Origin: Candidatus Krumholzibacteriia bacterium
GTDB lineage: Bacteria; Krumholzibacteriota; Krumholzibacteriia; LZORAL124-64-63
Direction: 5' to 3'
DNA length: 39,344 nt
NCBI GenBank assembly: GCA_024763215.1
Contig: JANTFX010000017.1
Coordinates: 1-39,344 of the forward strand
Shown piece by piece: positions 20,219-27,889 of the stretch. The notes under the pieces are model-generated. The model ran no database searches. It was not told the origin of the DNA and saw nothing but the letters and a program-made list of their open reading frames with translations. Position 1 is the stretch's first letter, and each line of letters opens with the position of its first letter. Both the position numbers and the translations under genes were made by a program.

Positions 20219-23200
20219 TCAGCGCATGACCACCAGGCGCTGCATGCCGCTGACCACCTTGCCGTCGGCTCCGTCCAGTTCCACCCTGTACAAGTAGGTG
20301 CCGTTGGACAGCTCGTCGCCCCGGTCATCCCGCCCGTTCCAGTTCACCACCGCGGACGAGTCCCCGCCGGGAAGATCGACCGGAATGCTGGCCACGACCC
20401 GGCCGGCGACCGAGAAGACCCGGATCACGCCCCGCCCCTGCGCGGTGGTCTCGATCAGGAATCGGGTGTTGTCACCCATGGGGTTGGGGTAGTTGAAGAC
20501 CCGCCCGATGGCATCGGCCACGGGCTGGCCGGCGCCCTCCTGCAGGACGTAGGTCGAGCGGCCGGTCGCGCCGCCGTCGGTGATGTCCAGGTACACGGTG
20601 CGCTTGACACCCTGGACAGCGCCGTGGGCGGTGGCGCTGAACCGCACCTGCAGATCATGGGCGTCCCGGCGTTCGATCACCACGCCCGACAGGTCCAGGT
20701 CATCGCTGCCCAGGGTGATCACGGCGTTTGCGGACAGGGATGCGGAGCTTGCGATCTGCAGGGAGAAGACGGCGGGCACCTCGGGCTCGAAAACGAACAC
20801 CTGCGGGTCCAGCGGCAAGCCGTCGACCAGGATCTCGGCGTCCATGGCCACCTTCATGACCAGGGACCAGTGCCGGTCGGTGGGCAGGGGCGCCCCCGTG
20901 TCGAACACATCCACCGTCAGGTCATGAGCGAAGGGCCGGATGGGCACGTTCACCAGGTAGTGGACCTCCTGCTGATCGCTCTGGCCCACGGGCAGCTCCT
21001 CGGTCACATGGCCGGCGGTCAGTTCCCCGCCCAGCGAATCATAGAAACGCAGGCGGTCGATCCCCGCCTCGTCCTTGGCGACGATATCCAGCGTGCGCAC
21101 GTTGCTGCCGTCGACATCCTGCAAGGCGACCTCGCCCGCAAGCGGCGTGCCCGGATCGTCGGCGAACGCGGCGGCCACCTGCGGCTCTCCCGCATCCAGC
21201 ATCATCAGAGGGTCGCCCAGCAGGGTGTACTGCGAGATCATCTCGCGGTAGGTCGAATCCCCGCCCAGGATGGCCTGGACGTCGGCCTCGCTGGCCCACA
21301 TGAGTTCGCCGATCATCCAGCGGCTGCGTGCGGCCGCGGCCCGGCCCGGCAGCGGCGTGTTGCCCTGGCCAAGCCCGTCGGACACCGGCGGTCGGAACAT
21401 CCAGCGCCGGAAAATCTTCTCGCCGAAAACCCGGTTGGCCGAGATGTACTCGTATCCGGAACTGCCGTAGGTGCCCGAGGCGCCCCCGCCCGGACGCACC
21501 ATCATCTTCTCCGAAAGCGAGCGCTCCTTGGGGGTTGTGCCCGCACTGACGGTGTTTTGGGCCCAGTCCGATATATGACAGCCCAGGCCGAAGAAGAACC
21601 ACGGGGACTGGGCATTGTTCAACGAGGCCACGTCCTGGCGGAAGGCGTCGCCCAGTTCATCCTGGATCCAGTACTCCGAGCAAAGCACGTATTGGTTGGC
21701 GTGCCCCTGGTAGAAGCACACCAATCCTCCCCGGTTCATGGCCTGCAGCAAGGGCTGCAAGGCGTACTGCTCGGCATAGTCGGCGAATTCGGAAATGGAG
21801 CGGTCCTCCGCGGCACCCTGGGGCCACAAGGGATCGAGCCAGTCGGCCAGGAACAACGTGTCGGGTTCCATGGTCACCGGGGAGCCGGTCCGCCAGAAGC
21901 GGGCCAGGGAATCCCTGGTGCTCGAGGCGAACACCTCCTCGTTGGGCCGGTAGGTGAGCTTGCTGAGGGCGTCCAGGCCGTAGCCGTTGGACCAGGCGTC
22001 GTCGGCGAAGAAGATTCCCCTGCGCCGCCAGTCCTGGCCCGGCCGGGGCGTTTCCACGGTGATCACCTTGTCGATCATGGTGTTCAGTTCGTCCACGCTG
22101 TTGCATGGGAACCTGCCGACATACATCTCCCAGGGGCTATGGATCCGCGACGGATAATCGTCGTCGGGGTAATCCATCCCCGCTTCGCTGGTGACGTACC
22201 ACTTGTCCGTGGCCATGAGCTCGGGATTGTAGGACAGGGCCCGCTGGACATGGTAGTGGGCCGGCACGAAATCCGTGGCCCACCCCCGCGCGGCCGAAGG
22301 GACCTTCAGACCGCGGGCGTTCTCGTTGGCGTCCCCGACCAGTTCCAGCGCCCAGGTTCCCCAGCGGGCGATGGCCTCGGCGGTGAACCGCTTGATGGCC
22401 CAGGCGTCACGCAGCCCCCCGCTGTAGTGATCGTAGAGGTCCTGCACGTCAACCAGCTTGACCGTAAGGTCCCCACCGGCCCTCGCGATGCGGTGGTCGA
22501 TCCATCGGCCGACGGCCTCCTTGAAATCATGATGGGTGATCACCAGCAGATCCGGTTCGGGCCCGGTCAGCACCGAAGGGTCCTGCGGGTCGGCCGCCAG
22601 GGAGGAGCTGATGTAGCTGAACTCCGGGATGCCCTCGCCGTGCCATGCGGCCCGGGCGATGAAGGCCCTGGGGACCGCAACCTGGTCCGGAGCGATGGAA
22701 AGCGTATAGGTCTGACCGGTGGCCAGGATGTTGGACGGCTGCAAATCCACCGCCACCGGATGGCGGGGATCGGTGATCTCGATCAAGCCCAGGTCGCCGT
22801 CGGTGAATCCGGTCACCTGGACGGGCCGGGTGCCGACCCCCGTGCCGGTATCGAAAGACAGGTTGTCGTTCAGGGCCTGGTACCGGGCGTCATACTCGAT
22901 GCTCGCCCAGTCGAGGTAGGCGAAAAGCCCCACCGGCAAATCCTCGCGGGTCATGACGACCTTGGCGCTGGCACCGGCCAGCATCCCGGCCGGCACGTTG
23001 AACGTGCGAGTCTGCCCATACATGGAATTGAGGTAAACGCCCGAGGCGAGGTTCATCACCGGCACGTTGTCCACGTACAGGTCGAAACTCAAGGTGACCG
23101 GATTATCGCTGAACCCCGTATAGCCCACCTCGATGCGGGCATCCTGCCCATCCACATCCGGCGACCACAAGGGGTTGATGGCGATGGAGGCTTCCTGGTC

Positions 23201-24601
23201 CCGGTAGTTGTTCTGGAACACCCGGTCGGCCTGGATGTCTGGTACGTTTTCCCGGAATACCACCTGCTCCTCGTGGTGCTCGTTGCGCCGGTAGCTGTCC
23301 AGGGGGGTTCCTGCGGCCGCAGGCAAGGTCACGGTGGCCATCCTGGCCCATGACCGGCCCGCCGGCGGTTCGGCGGCGGCCAGCCAGTAGATGTTCCCCT
23401 CGTTGTTCATCTCACGAGGATCCCCGCAGCCTGGGATATCCACCGGGCCGTTGCCCAGATCGGCGGTGTAGGGCCCGTCGTCGCGCAGGCGCAGGCCGTA
23501 GAAGACGAAGAAATCATCCCCTTCGAAATCCCCGCCGTCGCCCATCATCAGGATGGGCACTTCGACCTCGGTGTAGGCGCCGGCGCCGGTCGGCCCCAGG
23601 TAGCGCCGCTGATAAAGCCGGATGTCCGCCTCGGGCACCGGCGTATCGGGCAGCAGCCCACGCTCCCGGAGCCGGGCGGCCGTGACGCGCTGCAGGCGGG
23701 TGGACTTGACCACCAGGCGGGCCTCGGGCCCCAGCAGGGAAACCCGCTCCCGCACCGCGGCCTCCTTGGCGCCGTGATCCTGCCGGCCGGCGGCCAGGGA
23801 ATTCTCGGGCAAGGTGGATTCCAGAAGATCCGCGTTCAGAAAGAGGCTCCCGAAATGTTCGTCGCCGCGGGCGGTGGCGCGCGCGGGGCCAGGGGCCCGG
23901 ACTGTTGCGGCCTCCTTGTCTGGGACGAAGCGGATGTCCCACAAACCGCTGGCAAGCACCTGGGTGGTGTGCCCCTGGCCGTCGTGCAGGACCGGCACAA
24001 GTTGCACCGGCACCACGCGCCGCCCCCGCCACCAGGATACCGGTCCGAGGGTCAGGGCCTGGCGGCGGCCCGCCGGCGCGCGCTTCTCCAGCCTGCCGCG
24101 CACCTCGGCGGGAATATCCACACCCTGGGGCAGAGCTTCGCCGTAAGGCACCAGGATCTCGGACATGAACCTGGAGCCGTTCTCCTGGCCGGGCAGGATC
24201 ACCGGAATGGCCTCGGGCATGAGCCTGTGCCCGCCGGCGTCGTGCCATTGTTCGCTGACGATGCTGATCACCGGGCGCGTCCCCGCGGGCACGATCAGCC
24301 AGCCGCCCAGCCGCGGCGTGCGGGGTTCTCCCGGCTCGCCCAGATTGGTGAAGCCGGGGATCTCCAGGTCGTAGTAGGGGGCGCCCACCCCGGGAACGGA
24401 ACGCGGCACCCAGCGGCCGGTCAACGGACCGCTGGCCAGGCGCACGTGGCCGCTATCAGAGGCCAGCACCTGGAGCCCGCCCTGCGCCCGACCGGGGCCG
24501 GCGCACAGGACCGCCGCCAGGGTTGGCAGCAACCAGGCCGCAAAACGCAGGCGAGGCAGGAAAAAGGACCTAGCGCAGGCTAAAACGAGGGCAGGCCTCA
24601 T
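20219..24601 (-). CDS. C25-family (gingipain/PorU-like) cysteine peptidase with C-terminal sorting-type domain
   Basis: A 1460-residue exported protein. Residues 1-40 form a signal peptide ending near GRAQ. A beta-rich N-terminal region (to about 650) precedes a caspase-like C25 domain that starts near LLVITHHDFKEAVGRW. Probable catalytic His is about residue 967 (YQGHANQY) and Cys about 1008 (FGLGCHISDW). Further beta domains follow, and the last ~90 residues (IGRVFNYPNPMGDNTRF to VSGMQRLVVMR) are a FlgD-like/type IX secretion C-terminal domain. PorU, the type IX sortase, combines a C25 domain with a related C-terminal domain, so this may be PorU-like; a secreted surface protease is the alternative. 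It has a consensus promoter at 24702 and a GGGAG ribosome site. Confidence 0.85.
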   Translation of the reverse strand: MRPALVLACARSFFLPRLRFAAWLLPTLAAVLCAGPGRAQGGLQVLASDSGHVRLASGPLTGRWVPRSVPGVGAPYYDLEIPGFTNLGEPGEPRTPRLGGWLIVPAGTRPVISIVSEQWHDAGGHRLMPEAIPVILPGQENGSRFMSEILVPYGEALPQGVDIPAEVRGRLEKRAPAGRRQALTLGPVSWWRGRRVVPVQLVPVLHDGQGHTTQVLASGLWDIRFVPDKEAATVRAPGPARATARGDEHFGSLFLNADLLESTLPENSLAAGRQDHGAKEAAVRERVSLLGPEARLVVKSTRLQRVTAARLRERGLLPDTPVPEADIRLYQRRYLGPTGAGAYTEVEVPILMMGDGGDFEGDDFFVFYGLRLRDDGPYTADLGNGPVDIPGCGDPREMNNEGNIYWLAAAEPPAGRSWARMATVTLPAAAGTPLDSYRRNEHHEEQVVFRENVPDIQADRVFQNNYRDQEASIAINPLWSPDVDGQDARIEVGYTGFSDNPVTLSFDLYVDNVPVMNLASGVYLNSMYGQTRTFNVPAGMLAGASAKVVMTREDLPVGLFAYLDWASIEYDARYQALNDNLSFDTGTGVGTRPVQVTGFTDGDLGLIEITDPRHPVAVDLQPSNILATGQTYTLSIAPDQVAVPRAFIARAAWHGEGIPEFSYISSSLAADPQDPSVLTGPEPDLLVITHHDFKEAVGRWIDHRIARAGGDLTVKLVDVQDLYDHYSGGLRDAWAIKRFTAEAIARWGTWALELVGDANENARGLKVPSAARGWATDFVPAHYHVQRALSYNPELMATDKWYVTSEAGMDYPDDDYPSRIHSPWEMYVGRFPCNSVDELNTMIDKVITVETPRPGQDWRRRGIFFADDAWSNGYGLDALSKLTYRPNEEVFASSTRDSLARFWRTGSPVTMEPDTLFLADWLDPLWPQGAAEDRSISEFADYAEQYALQPLLQAMNRGGLVCFYQGHANQYVLCSEYWIQDELGDAFRQDVASLNNAQSPWFFFGLGCHISDWAQNTVSAGTTPKERSLSEKMMVRPGGGASGTYGSSGYEYISANRVFGEKIFRRWMFRPPVSDGLGQGNTPLPGRAAAARSRWMIGELMWASEADVQAILGGDSTYREMISQYTLLGDPLMMLDAGEPQVAAAFADDPGTPLAGEVALQDVDGSNVRTLDIVAKDEAGIDRLRFYDSLGGELTAGHVTEELPVGQSDQQEVHYLVNVPIRPFAHDLTVDVFDTGAPLPTDRHWSLVMKVAMDAEILVDGLPLDPQVFVFEPEVPAVFSLQIASSASLSANAVITLGSDDLDLSGVVIERRDAHDLQVRFSATAHGAVQGVKRTVYLDITDGGATGRSTYVLQEGAGQPVADAIGRVFNYPNPMGDNTRFLIETTAQGRGVIRVFSVAGRVVASIPVDLPGGDSSAVVNWNGRDDRGDELSNGTYLYRVELDGADGKVVSGMQRLVVMR

Positions 24602-24701
24602 GCTGAACTCCCGGGCATGATGTCGAGGTAACGGACTTTCTCTTCAGGGGTGAGCGCGCCTGGCCCCGGACACGCGGTCGCAGGTTCACCGGCACCCTTT
24701 C

Positions 24702-24730
24702 AGTATAGGATCGATCCGGCTACCGGTCAA
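24702..24730 (-). promoter_or_regulatory. Sigma70-type promoter for the C25 peptidase-SpoIID pair
   Basis: On the minus strand TTGACC (24725-24730), 17 bases, TATACT (24702-24707). The start would be near 24695, giving a leader of about 94 bases before the C25 peptidase ATG. Confidence 0.7.
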
Positions 24731-24774
24731 CAACCCCACCCCGTGGTCGTCAGCAAGCTCTCCGCACAGCAACA

Positions 24775-24799
24775 CGCCCGGAGGGATCCCCTCCGGGCG
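24775..24799 (-). terminator. Hairpin downstream of the first exported paralog
   Basis: A perfect 11-bp inverted repeat (CGCCCGGAGGG with 3-base loop) lies 43 bases after the stop of the gene at 24843. There is no T-run after it, so it may be a weak or factor-assisted terminator. Confidence 0.5.
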
Positions 24800-24842
24800 C
24801 GGGCTGCTGACCGGCCAAGCCGGCAAGACCAGGCGGTGAAAC

Positions 24843-25460
24843 CTAGCGGAACAGACCCTTGACGGCGCCGAAGCTCATGTCCTCGGTGGGCAGGGTCACG
24901 CCGCAATCACCGGTGCCGTTGAGAATCAGGGCCGGCGAACCCTCGGCCGGGGCCAGGTTCAGGGGCATCAGGCTGAAGTCGTCCAGCATGACCATGGGCA
25001 GGCCGTTGACCGTGTCGGACGAAGGATCCGCACCCCGCAGGTTGAAATCGAGCTCCGTGTCCATGTCCAGGTAGAAGATGTCCAGGGTGCCGAAGACGAA
25101 GTTCCCGCTGATGGCCACCGGAGCGGAGTAACCGGTGATGTAGTTATACGCTCCGTTCGCCGCATCATTGACACCCACATCGACGAAATCCGTGGGGTAG
25201 GTGACGCTCACACTGGAATTGAAGGTGGTGGCCGTCGGGGAAGTGATGTCGAAACCACACTCGAAACCGCGGGTGCTGGTCAGGGTGGGGTTCAGGTACA
25301 CGATGTAGGCGTTCACGTGGGCCAGGAAGTCGGCCGTGGTGCAGGATGCGTTGCCATCGAAGTACATGCCGATGTAGTCATCCTGGGCGTAACTCGAATG
25401 CGGCGCGGCCATCAGGGTCAGGGCGGCAAGGGCCACGGCAGTCAGCAGCAATTTCTTCAT
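24843..25460 (-). CDS. Small exported protein, unrecognised family, paralog A
   Basis: A 205-residue protein with a classic Sec signal peptide (MKKLLLTAVALAALTLMAA, cleavage near SYA). The mature part is beta-rich with three cysteines (ASCTTADF, RGFECGF, GDCGV). It closely parallels the product of 25835-26419: shared segments include G-x-YFD, the pattern STRGFECG, YNYITGYS, GTLDIFYLD, PMVMLDDFSLM and the last residues SFGAVKxLFR. I do not know the family; the LDxFYLD/MLDDFSL strands suggest a compact Ig-like or jelly-roll fold (inference). The chosen ATG has AAAGGGGA upstream; an in-frame start ten codons earlier is weaker. A strong promoter lies about 240 bases upstream. Confidence 0.8.
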   Translation of the reverse strand: MKKLLLTAVALAALTLMAAPHSSYAQDDYIGMYFDGNASCTTADFLAHVNAYIVYLNPTLTSTRGFECGFDITSPTATTFNSSVSVTYPTDFVDVGVNDAANGAYNYITGYSAPVAISGNFVFGTLDIFYLDMDTELDFNLRGADPSSDTVNGLPMVMLDDFSLMPLNLAPAEGSPALILNGTGDCGVTLPTEDMSFGAVKGLFR

Positions 25461-25705
25461 GGTCGGTTTCCCCTTTCTCGGAAAATCCATGTTTTTCAGC
25501 TCAGGGGTCCTGAGACATTCCAGCCCGGCCCGAATCCGTCCCGTTCATGCTCCTTCAGACGGATGCAGACGGTCATTGCCGGCCAAGTCCAGAAACTTTG
25601 CGGGTAAGATACCCCGACCCCGCACCGGGGACAAGACTTAAATTCGACCGGAACCGAAAAATCTTGACCTTCAAAAATCGGGGCAGGGCTCACCCGACTG
25701 CATGA

Positions 25706-25733
25706 ATATTACGGTAGCGACGGGGGGTGTCAA
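25706..25733 (-). promoter_or_regulatory. Near-consensus sigma70 promoter for exported paralog A
   Basis: On the minus strand a perfect TTGACA (25728-25733), 16 bases, then TAATAT (25706-25711). It is among the strongest promoter matches in the window. The leader to the start codon at 25460 is about 240 bases. Confidence 0.72.
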
Positions 25734-25771
25734 GACCCAATGGCCACAAACAAAATATCCGGCAAGGGGAT

Positions 25772-25803
25772 AAAAAAACCCGGGTGGCGGCGCCACCCGG
25801 GTT
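25772..25803 (-). terminator. Strong rho-independent terminator of exported paralog B
   Basis: On the minus strand a 12-bp perfect hairpin (arm AACCCGGGTGGC, loop GCC) is followed by T residues, 32 bases after the stop codon at 25835. Confidence 0.9.
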
Positions 25804-25834
25804 CCAGCGGCCAGGCCGCTTGCTTTAGCTGAGG

Positions 25835-26419
25835 TTACCGGAACAGAGCCTTGACGGCGCCGAAGCTGGCATCCTCGTTGTCCACGACCGTGCAGGAACC
25901 GTTCAACTGAGCGGAAACTTCGCCGTTGGTGCTGGTACCCACGGTCATCAGGCTGAAGTCGTCCAGCATGACCATGGGGTACATCCCAGCGGGATCGGAC
26001 GAGGGAGTCGCCGGACCCAGGACGAAATCCAGGGGATTCGTGTCCAGGTAGAAAATGTCCAGCGTGCCCATGACCGTCACCGGGGCAGTCGGCATGGGGG
26101 TCGAATAACCCGTGATGTAGTTGAACGTGTTGCCGTCCTGGGCACCCACATCGGTGGCAGGCAGAGGGTAGGTCACGGTAATGGACGTGTTGGTACGGCC
26201 GTTGACGGTGATCCCACACTCGAAACCACGCGTGGAAGCGATGGTCGGGTTGGTGTACAGGATGTAGGCGGGAACATGATCGATGAAGTTGGCCTGGGTG
26301 CAAACCACCATGCCTTCCGTATCGAAGTAAAGGCCCAGCATATCGGGATCCGGATCCAGGCCGGCGAAAGCCGACGTGGCCAGCAGGCCGATCAGGGCGA
26401 GAGCTACCAACATCTTCAT
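25835..26419 (-). CDS. Small exported protein, unrecognised family, paralog B
   Basis: A 194-residue protein with a signal peptide (MKMLVALALIGLLATSAFA, cleavage after AFA). The mature domain is the paralog of the 24843-25460 product and has the same order of conserved segments: G-x-YFD near the N-terminus, three cysteines (VVCTQ, RGFECG, GSCTV), NYITGYS, GTLDIFYLD, MVMLDDFSLM and the terminal SFGAVKALFR. It lacks transmembrane segments beyond the signal and should be secreted or periplasmic. The ATG has GAGGAG eight bases upstream. It lies downstream of the dockerin gene across a hairpin-rich spacer and ends at a strong terminator, so these two may be one transcript. Function unknown. Confidence 0.8.
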   Translation of the reverse strand: MKMLVALALIGLLATSAFAGLDPDPDMLGLYFDTEGMVVCTQANFIDHVPAYILYTNPTIASTRGFECGITVNGRTNTSITVTYPLPATDVGAQDGNTFNYITGYSTPMPTAPVTVMGTLDIFYLDTNPLDFVLGPATPSSDPAGMYPMVMLDDFSLMTVGTSTNGEVSAQLNGSCTVVDNEDASFGAVKALFR

Positions 26420-26472
26420 AGTTGTGTCTCCTCGAAGTAGTAGTGCAGGACCATGGTCGCGACGCTTTCAAC

Positions 26473-26640
26473 TCCGAACCAGTTGGTCCGGATTGTGGCC
26501 CTGCTTCCTGCAAAGCAGGGCCACCCGGATCCGATCACCGGAAAGAAGCTTGAAGCTTCTCTTGCCTTCCCATACAGGGAAAGCGATCCCGGTAAGCGTC
26601 GCAACATCATTCAGGCTGCCGGGCTCAACACCCGGCAACC
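26473..26640 (-). repeat. Cluster of five inverted repeats in the dockerin-paralog B spacer
   Basis: The 234-base spacer holds five consecutive inverted repeats. Their positions are 26614-26640 (10-bp stem with one G-U), 26565-26583 (about 5 bp plus an outer pair), 26544-26560 (7 bp, loop TGA on the plus strand), 26497-26522 (perfect 10 bp, 6-base loop) and 26473-26492 (8 bp with one G-U, 4-base loop). No long T-run follows any of them. They could form a structured RNA element that separates the two cistrons, stabilises the upstream mRNA, or attenuates. Confidence 0.65.
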
Positions 26641-26653
26641 CCGGAACCAACCC

Positions 26654-27292
26654 CTAGGGGCAAGCACCGCCAACACCAGAGGCCATACGGCCCACGTCGG
26701 ACAGGTTGACGACACCATCGTTGGTGAAGTCGGCCGCGTAGTCGTAGGCACCGTAGAAGATGCTGGAGAACATACCGACATCGGTCAGGTTGACAACGCC
26801 GTCGGCACTGATGTCAGCGCTGTTCATCCTGATGGCGACAGGGCCGCTCGTCAGGGCAGCACCGGCGATCATGACGTCGGTATTGGCATCGGCATAGCCA
26901 CCAGCAGCCAGAGGAGTCTGGAACTGGGTGATGCCGGAAGCGTCGGTATTACCATCAGCAGTCACGCCACCCGGGCAGGGAACCATGGAATTGGTACCAT
27001 CGGTGCACTGCAGGGTGATGTCTTCGAACGGGTAGTTGGCGATGGGAGCGCCCAGGCCGTCGAGCAGGGTGACGGTGATCGTACCGTCAGCAATGCCGCC
27101 GCCAGGAAGGTTGGCTTCCGTAAAGGCAGCACCACCACCACTGGGCAGGTTGAACAGGGACAGGACTTCAGCACCGGTATAGGCACGCGCGGCGGTGGAC
27201 AGCCCGAGATCGGGCACACCGGCCACTGCGAACGAAGCGGCACCGATGATCAGGGCGACCATAAAGACACCCATGAGTTTCCTAAGAACCAT
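26654..27292 (-). CDS. Exported dockerin-type repeat protein
   Basis: A 212-residue protein with a signal peptide (MVLRKLMGVFMVALIIGAASFAVA, cleavage after AVA). Residues about 25-150 form a beta-rich, Gly/Ala-rich domain with two cysteines (QCTDG, PCPGG). The C-terminus has two EF-hand-like loops in dockerin type I arrangement: DISADGVVNLTDV and, 22 residues later, DFTNDGVVNLSDV. Each has the calcium-ligand pattern D-x-D/N-x-D-G-x-V-N-x-x-D. Dockerins bind cohesins in cellulosomes, but in non-cellulolytic lineages such modules occur on secreted proteins with unknown partners. A GGAGG site lies seven bases before the ATG, and a 17-bp-spaced promoter lies about 105 bases upstream. No cohesin is in the window. 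Confidence 0.83.
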   Translation of the reverse strand: MVLRKLMGVFMVALIIGAASFAVAGVPDLGLSTAARAYTGAEVLSLFNLPSGGGAAFTEANLPGGGIADGTITVTLLDGLGAPIANYPFEDITLQCTDGTNSMVPCPGGVTADGNTDASGITQFQTPLAAGGYADANTDVMIAGAALTSGPVAIRMNSADISADGVVNLTDVGMFSSIFYGAYDYAADFTNDGVVNLSDVGRMASGVGGACP

Positions 27293-27403
27293 TAGGACAC
27301 CTCCAAAAAAGGCATTTACAAGCGAGGGTGGCTAACCCAGGCGAACAATGACAACTGCGTTGAGCACTCCTTCCCACTTACATGTCCATCACTTGACACA
27401 ATA

Positions 27404-27432
27404 AGATTACCATAGCTCAGGTATCGATGCAA
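27404..27432 (-). promoter_or_regulatory. Sigma70-type promoter of the dockerin-type gene
   Basis: On the minus strand TTGCAT (27427-27432), 17 bases, TAATCT (27404-27409). It lies in a locally AT-rich stretch between tRNA-Val and the gene; the predicted leader is about 105 bases. Confidence 0.6.
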
Positions 27433-27562
27433 CACTTAATTTTGCGGGTCCATGGTGGAATTTTTGGGAAAGGGGCACAATATTCAGGTTCCGTACGGAC
27501 TTAGGACCTTACATAATCCTTAAAATTAGGATAAAAGAAGCAATTGGTTGAAGTTAAAAGGA

Positions 27563-27639
27563 TGGTGGGCGAAACAGGACTCGAACCTGTGACCTCCTGC
27601 TTGTAAGGCAGGCGCTCTAGCCAGCTGAACTATTCGCCC
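27563..27639 (-). tRNA. tRNA-Val (anticodon TAC)
   Basis: A 77-base cloverleaf: acceptor GGGCGAA/TTCGCCC, D stem GTTC/GAGC, anticodon stem CCTGC/GCAGG with loop CTTACAA, T stem ACAGG/CCTGT, discriminator A and encoded CCA. It lies at the downstream end of a long minus-strand gene string, and its first 23 bases overlap the 3' end of a small membrane-protein gene. Confidence 0.96.
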
Positions 27640-27805
27640 CCCCGTCCCGGAAAGATCGCCAGAGGTAAAAAGGCAACAACACGCAGTACCCCCCCACCAG
27701 CAGCAAGGGGCCCCAAGACAGATGCAGGGAGGCCAAGGCCCCGAATCCCGTGAGGATGCACAGGAACGCCAGAGCCAGAAAGATGTTGTCACGTATCCAG
27801 GCCAA
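27617..27805 (-). CDS. Small two-helix membrane protein
   Basis: A 62-residue protein with two hydrophobic helices (about 8-28, IFLALAFLCILTGFGALASL, and about 31-49, WGPLLLVGGYCVLLPFYLW) and a short charged C-terminal tail. The start is a TTG with GGAGG six bases upstream, which is why I regard it as real. The stop lies inside tRNA-Val, so the mRNA and tRNA overlap by 23 bases. It follows mltG after 84 bases. I do not recognise a family. Chance overlap of an unused frame with hydrophobic composition remains possible. Confidence 0.6.
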   Translation of the reverse strand: MAWIRDNIFLALAFLCILTGFGALASLHLSWGPLLLVGGYCVLLPFYLWRSFRDGGANSSAG

Positions 27806-27889
27806 GGGCCACCTCCAGGGGTTCCATGATTTCGCCGCCCTGCCGTTGTACCATAACCTCCCGGCAGGGTTCCGTCAACGCACCAACCA

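Larger units (their letters stand above)
25461..25834 (-). other. 374-base intergenic region with long 5' leader
   Basis: No convincing gene. On the minus strand it holds the terminator of paralog B (25772-25803), the TTGACA/TAATAT promoter (25706-25733), and then a leader of about 240 bases before paralog A. A second promoter-like pair, TTGTCC and TATCTT with 17-base spacing, lies inside the leader. A 65-codon frame from a GTG at 25693, with a CPRC pair, lacks a ribosome site and is not called. Confidence 0.55.

Noticed and set aside
20624-23353. 909-codon plus-strand open frame opposite the C25 peptidase gene
   Set aside because: It is antisense to a clear protein with signal peptide and catalytic motifs; the translated frame has low-complexity His/Gly/Gln/Val composition and no domain.
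25550-25640. Possible cyclic-di-GMP (GEMM) riboswitch: a CGCAAAG core is present in the minus-strand leader of exported paralog A
   Set aside because: The upstream partner element (CAGGGCAAACC-like) and the GNRA/receptor arrangement are not visible, so the match is too short to call.
25496-25693. 65-codon minus-strand frame with a CPRC pair in the leader of exported paralog A
   Set aside because: The GTG start has no ribosome site and the frame lies downstream of a strong promoter in what looks like an untranslated leader.
27789-27851. 21-codon frame (ATG GTA CAA...) between mltG and the small membrane protein
   Set aside because: GGAGG is only two bases from the ATG, the peptide has no feature, and it overlaps the better supported TTG start at 27805.
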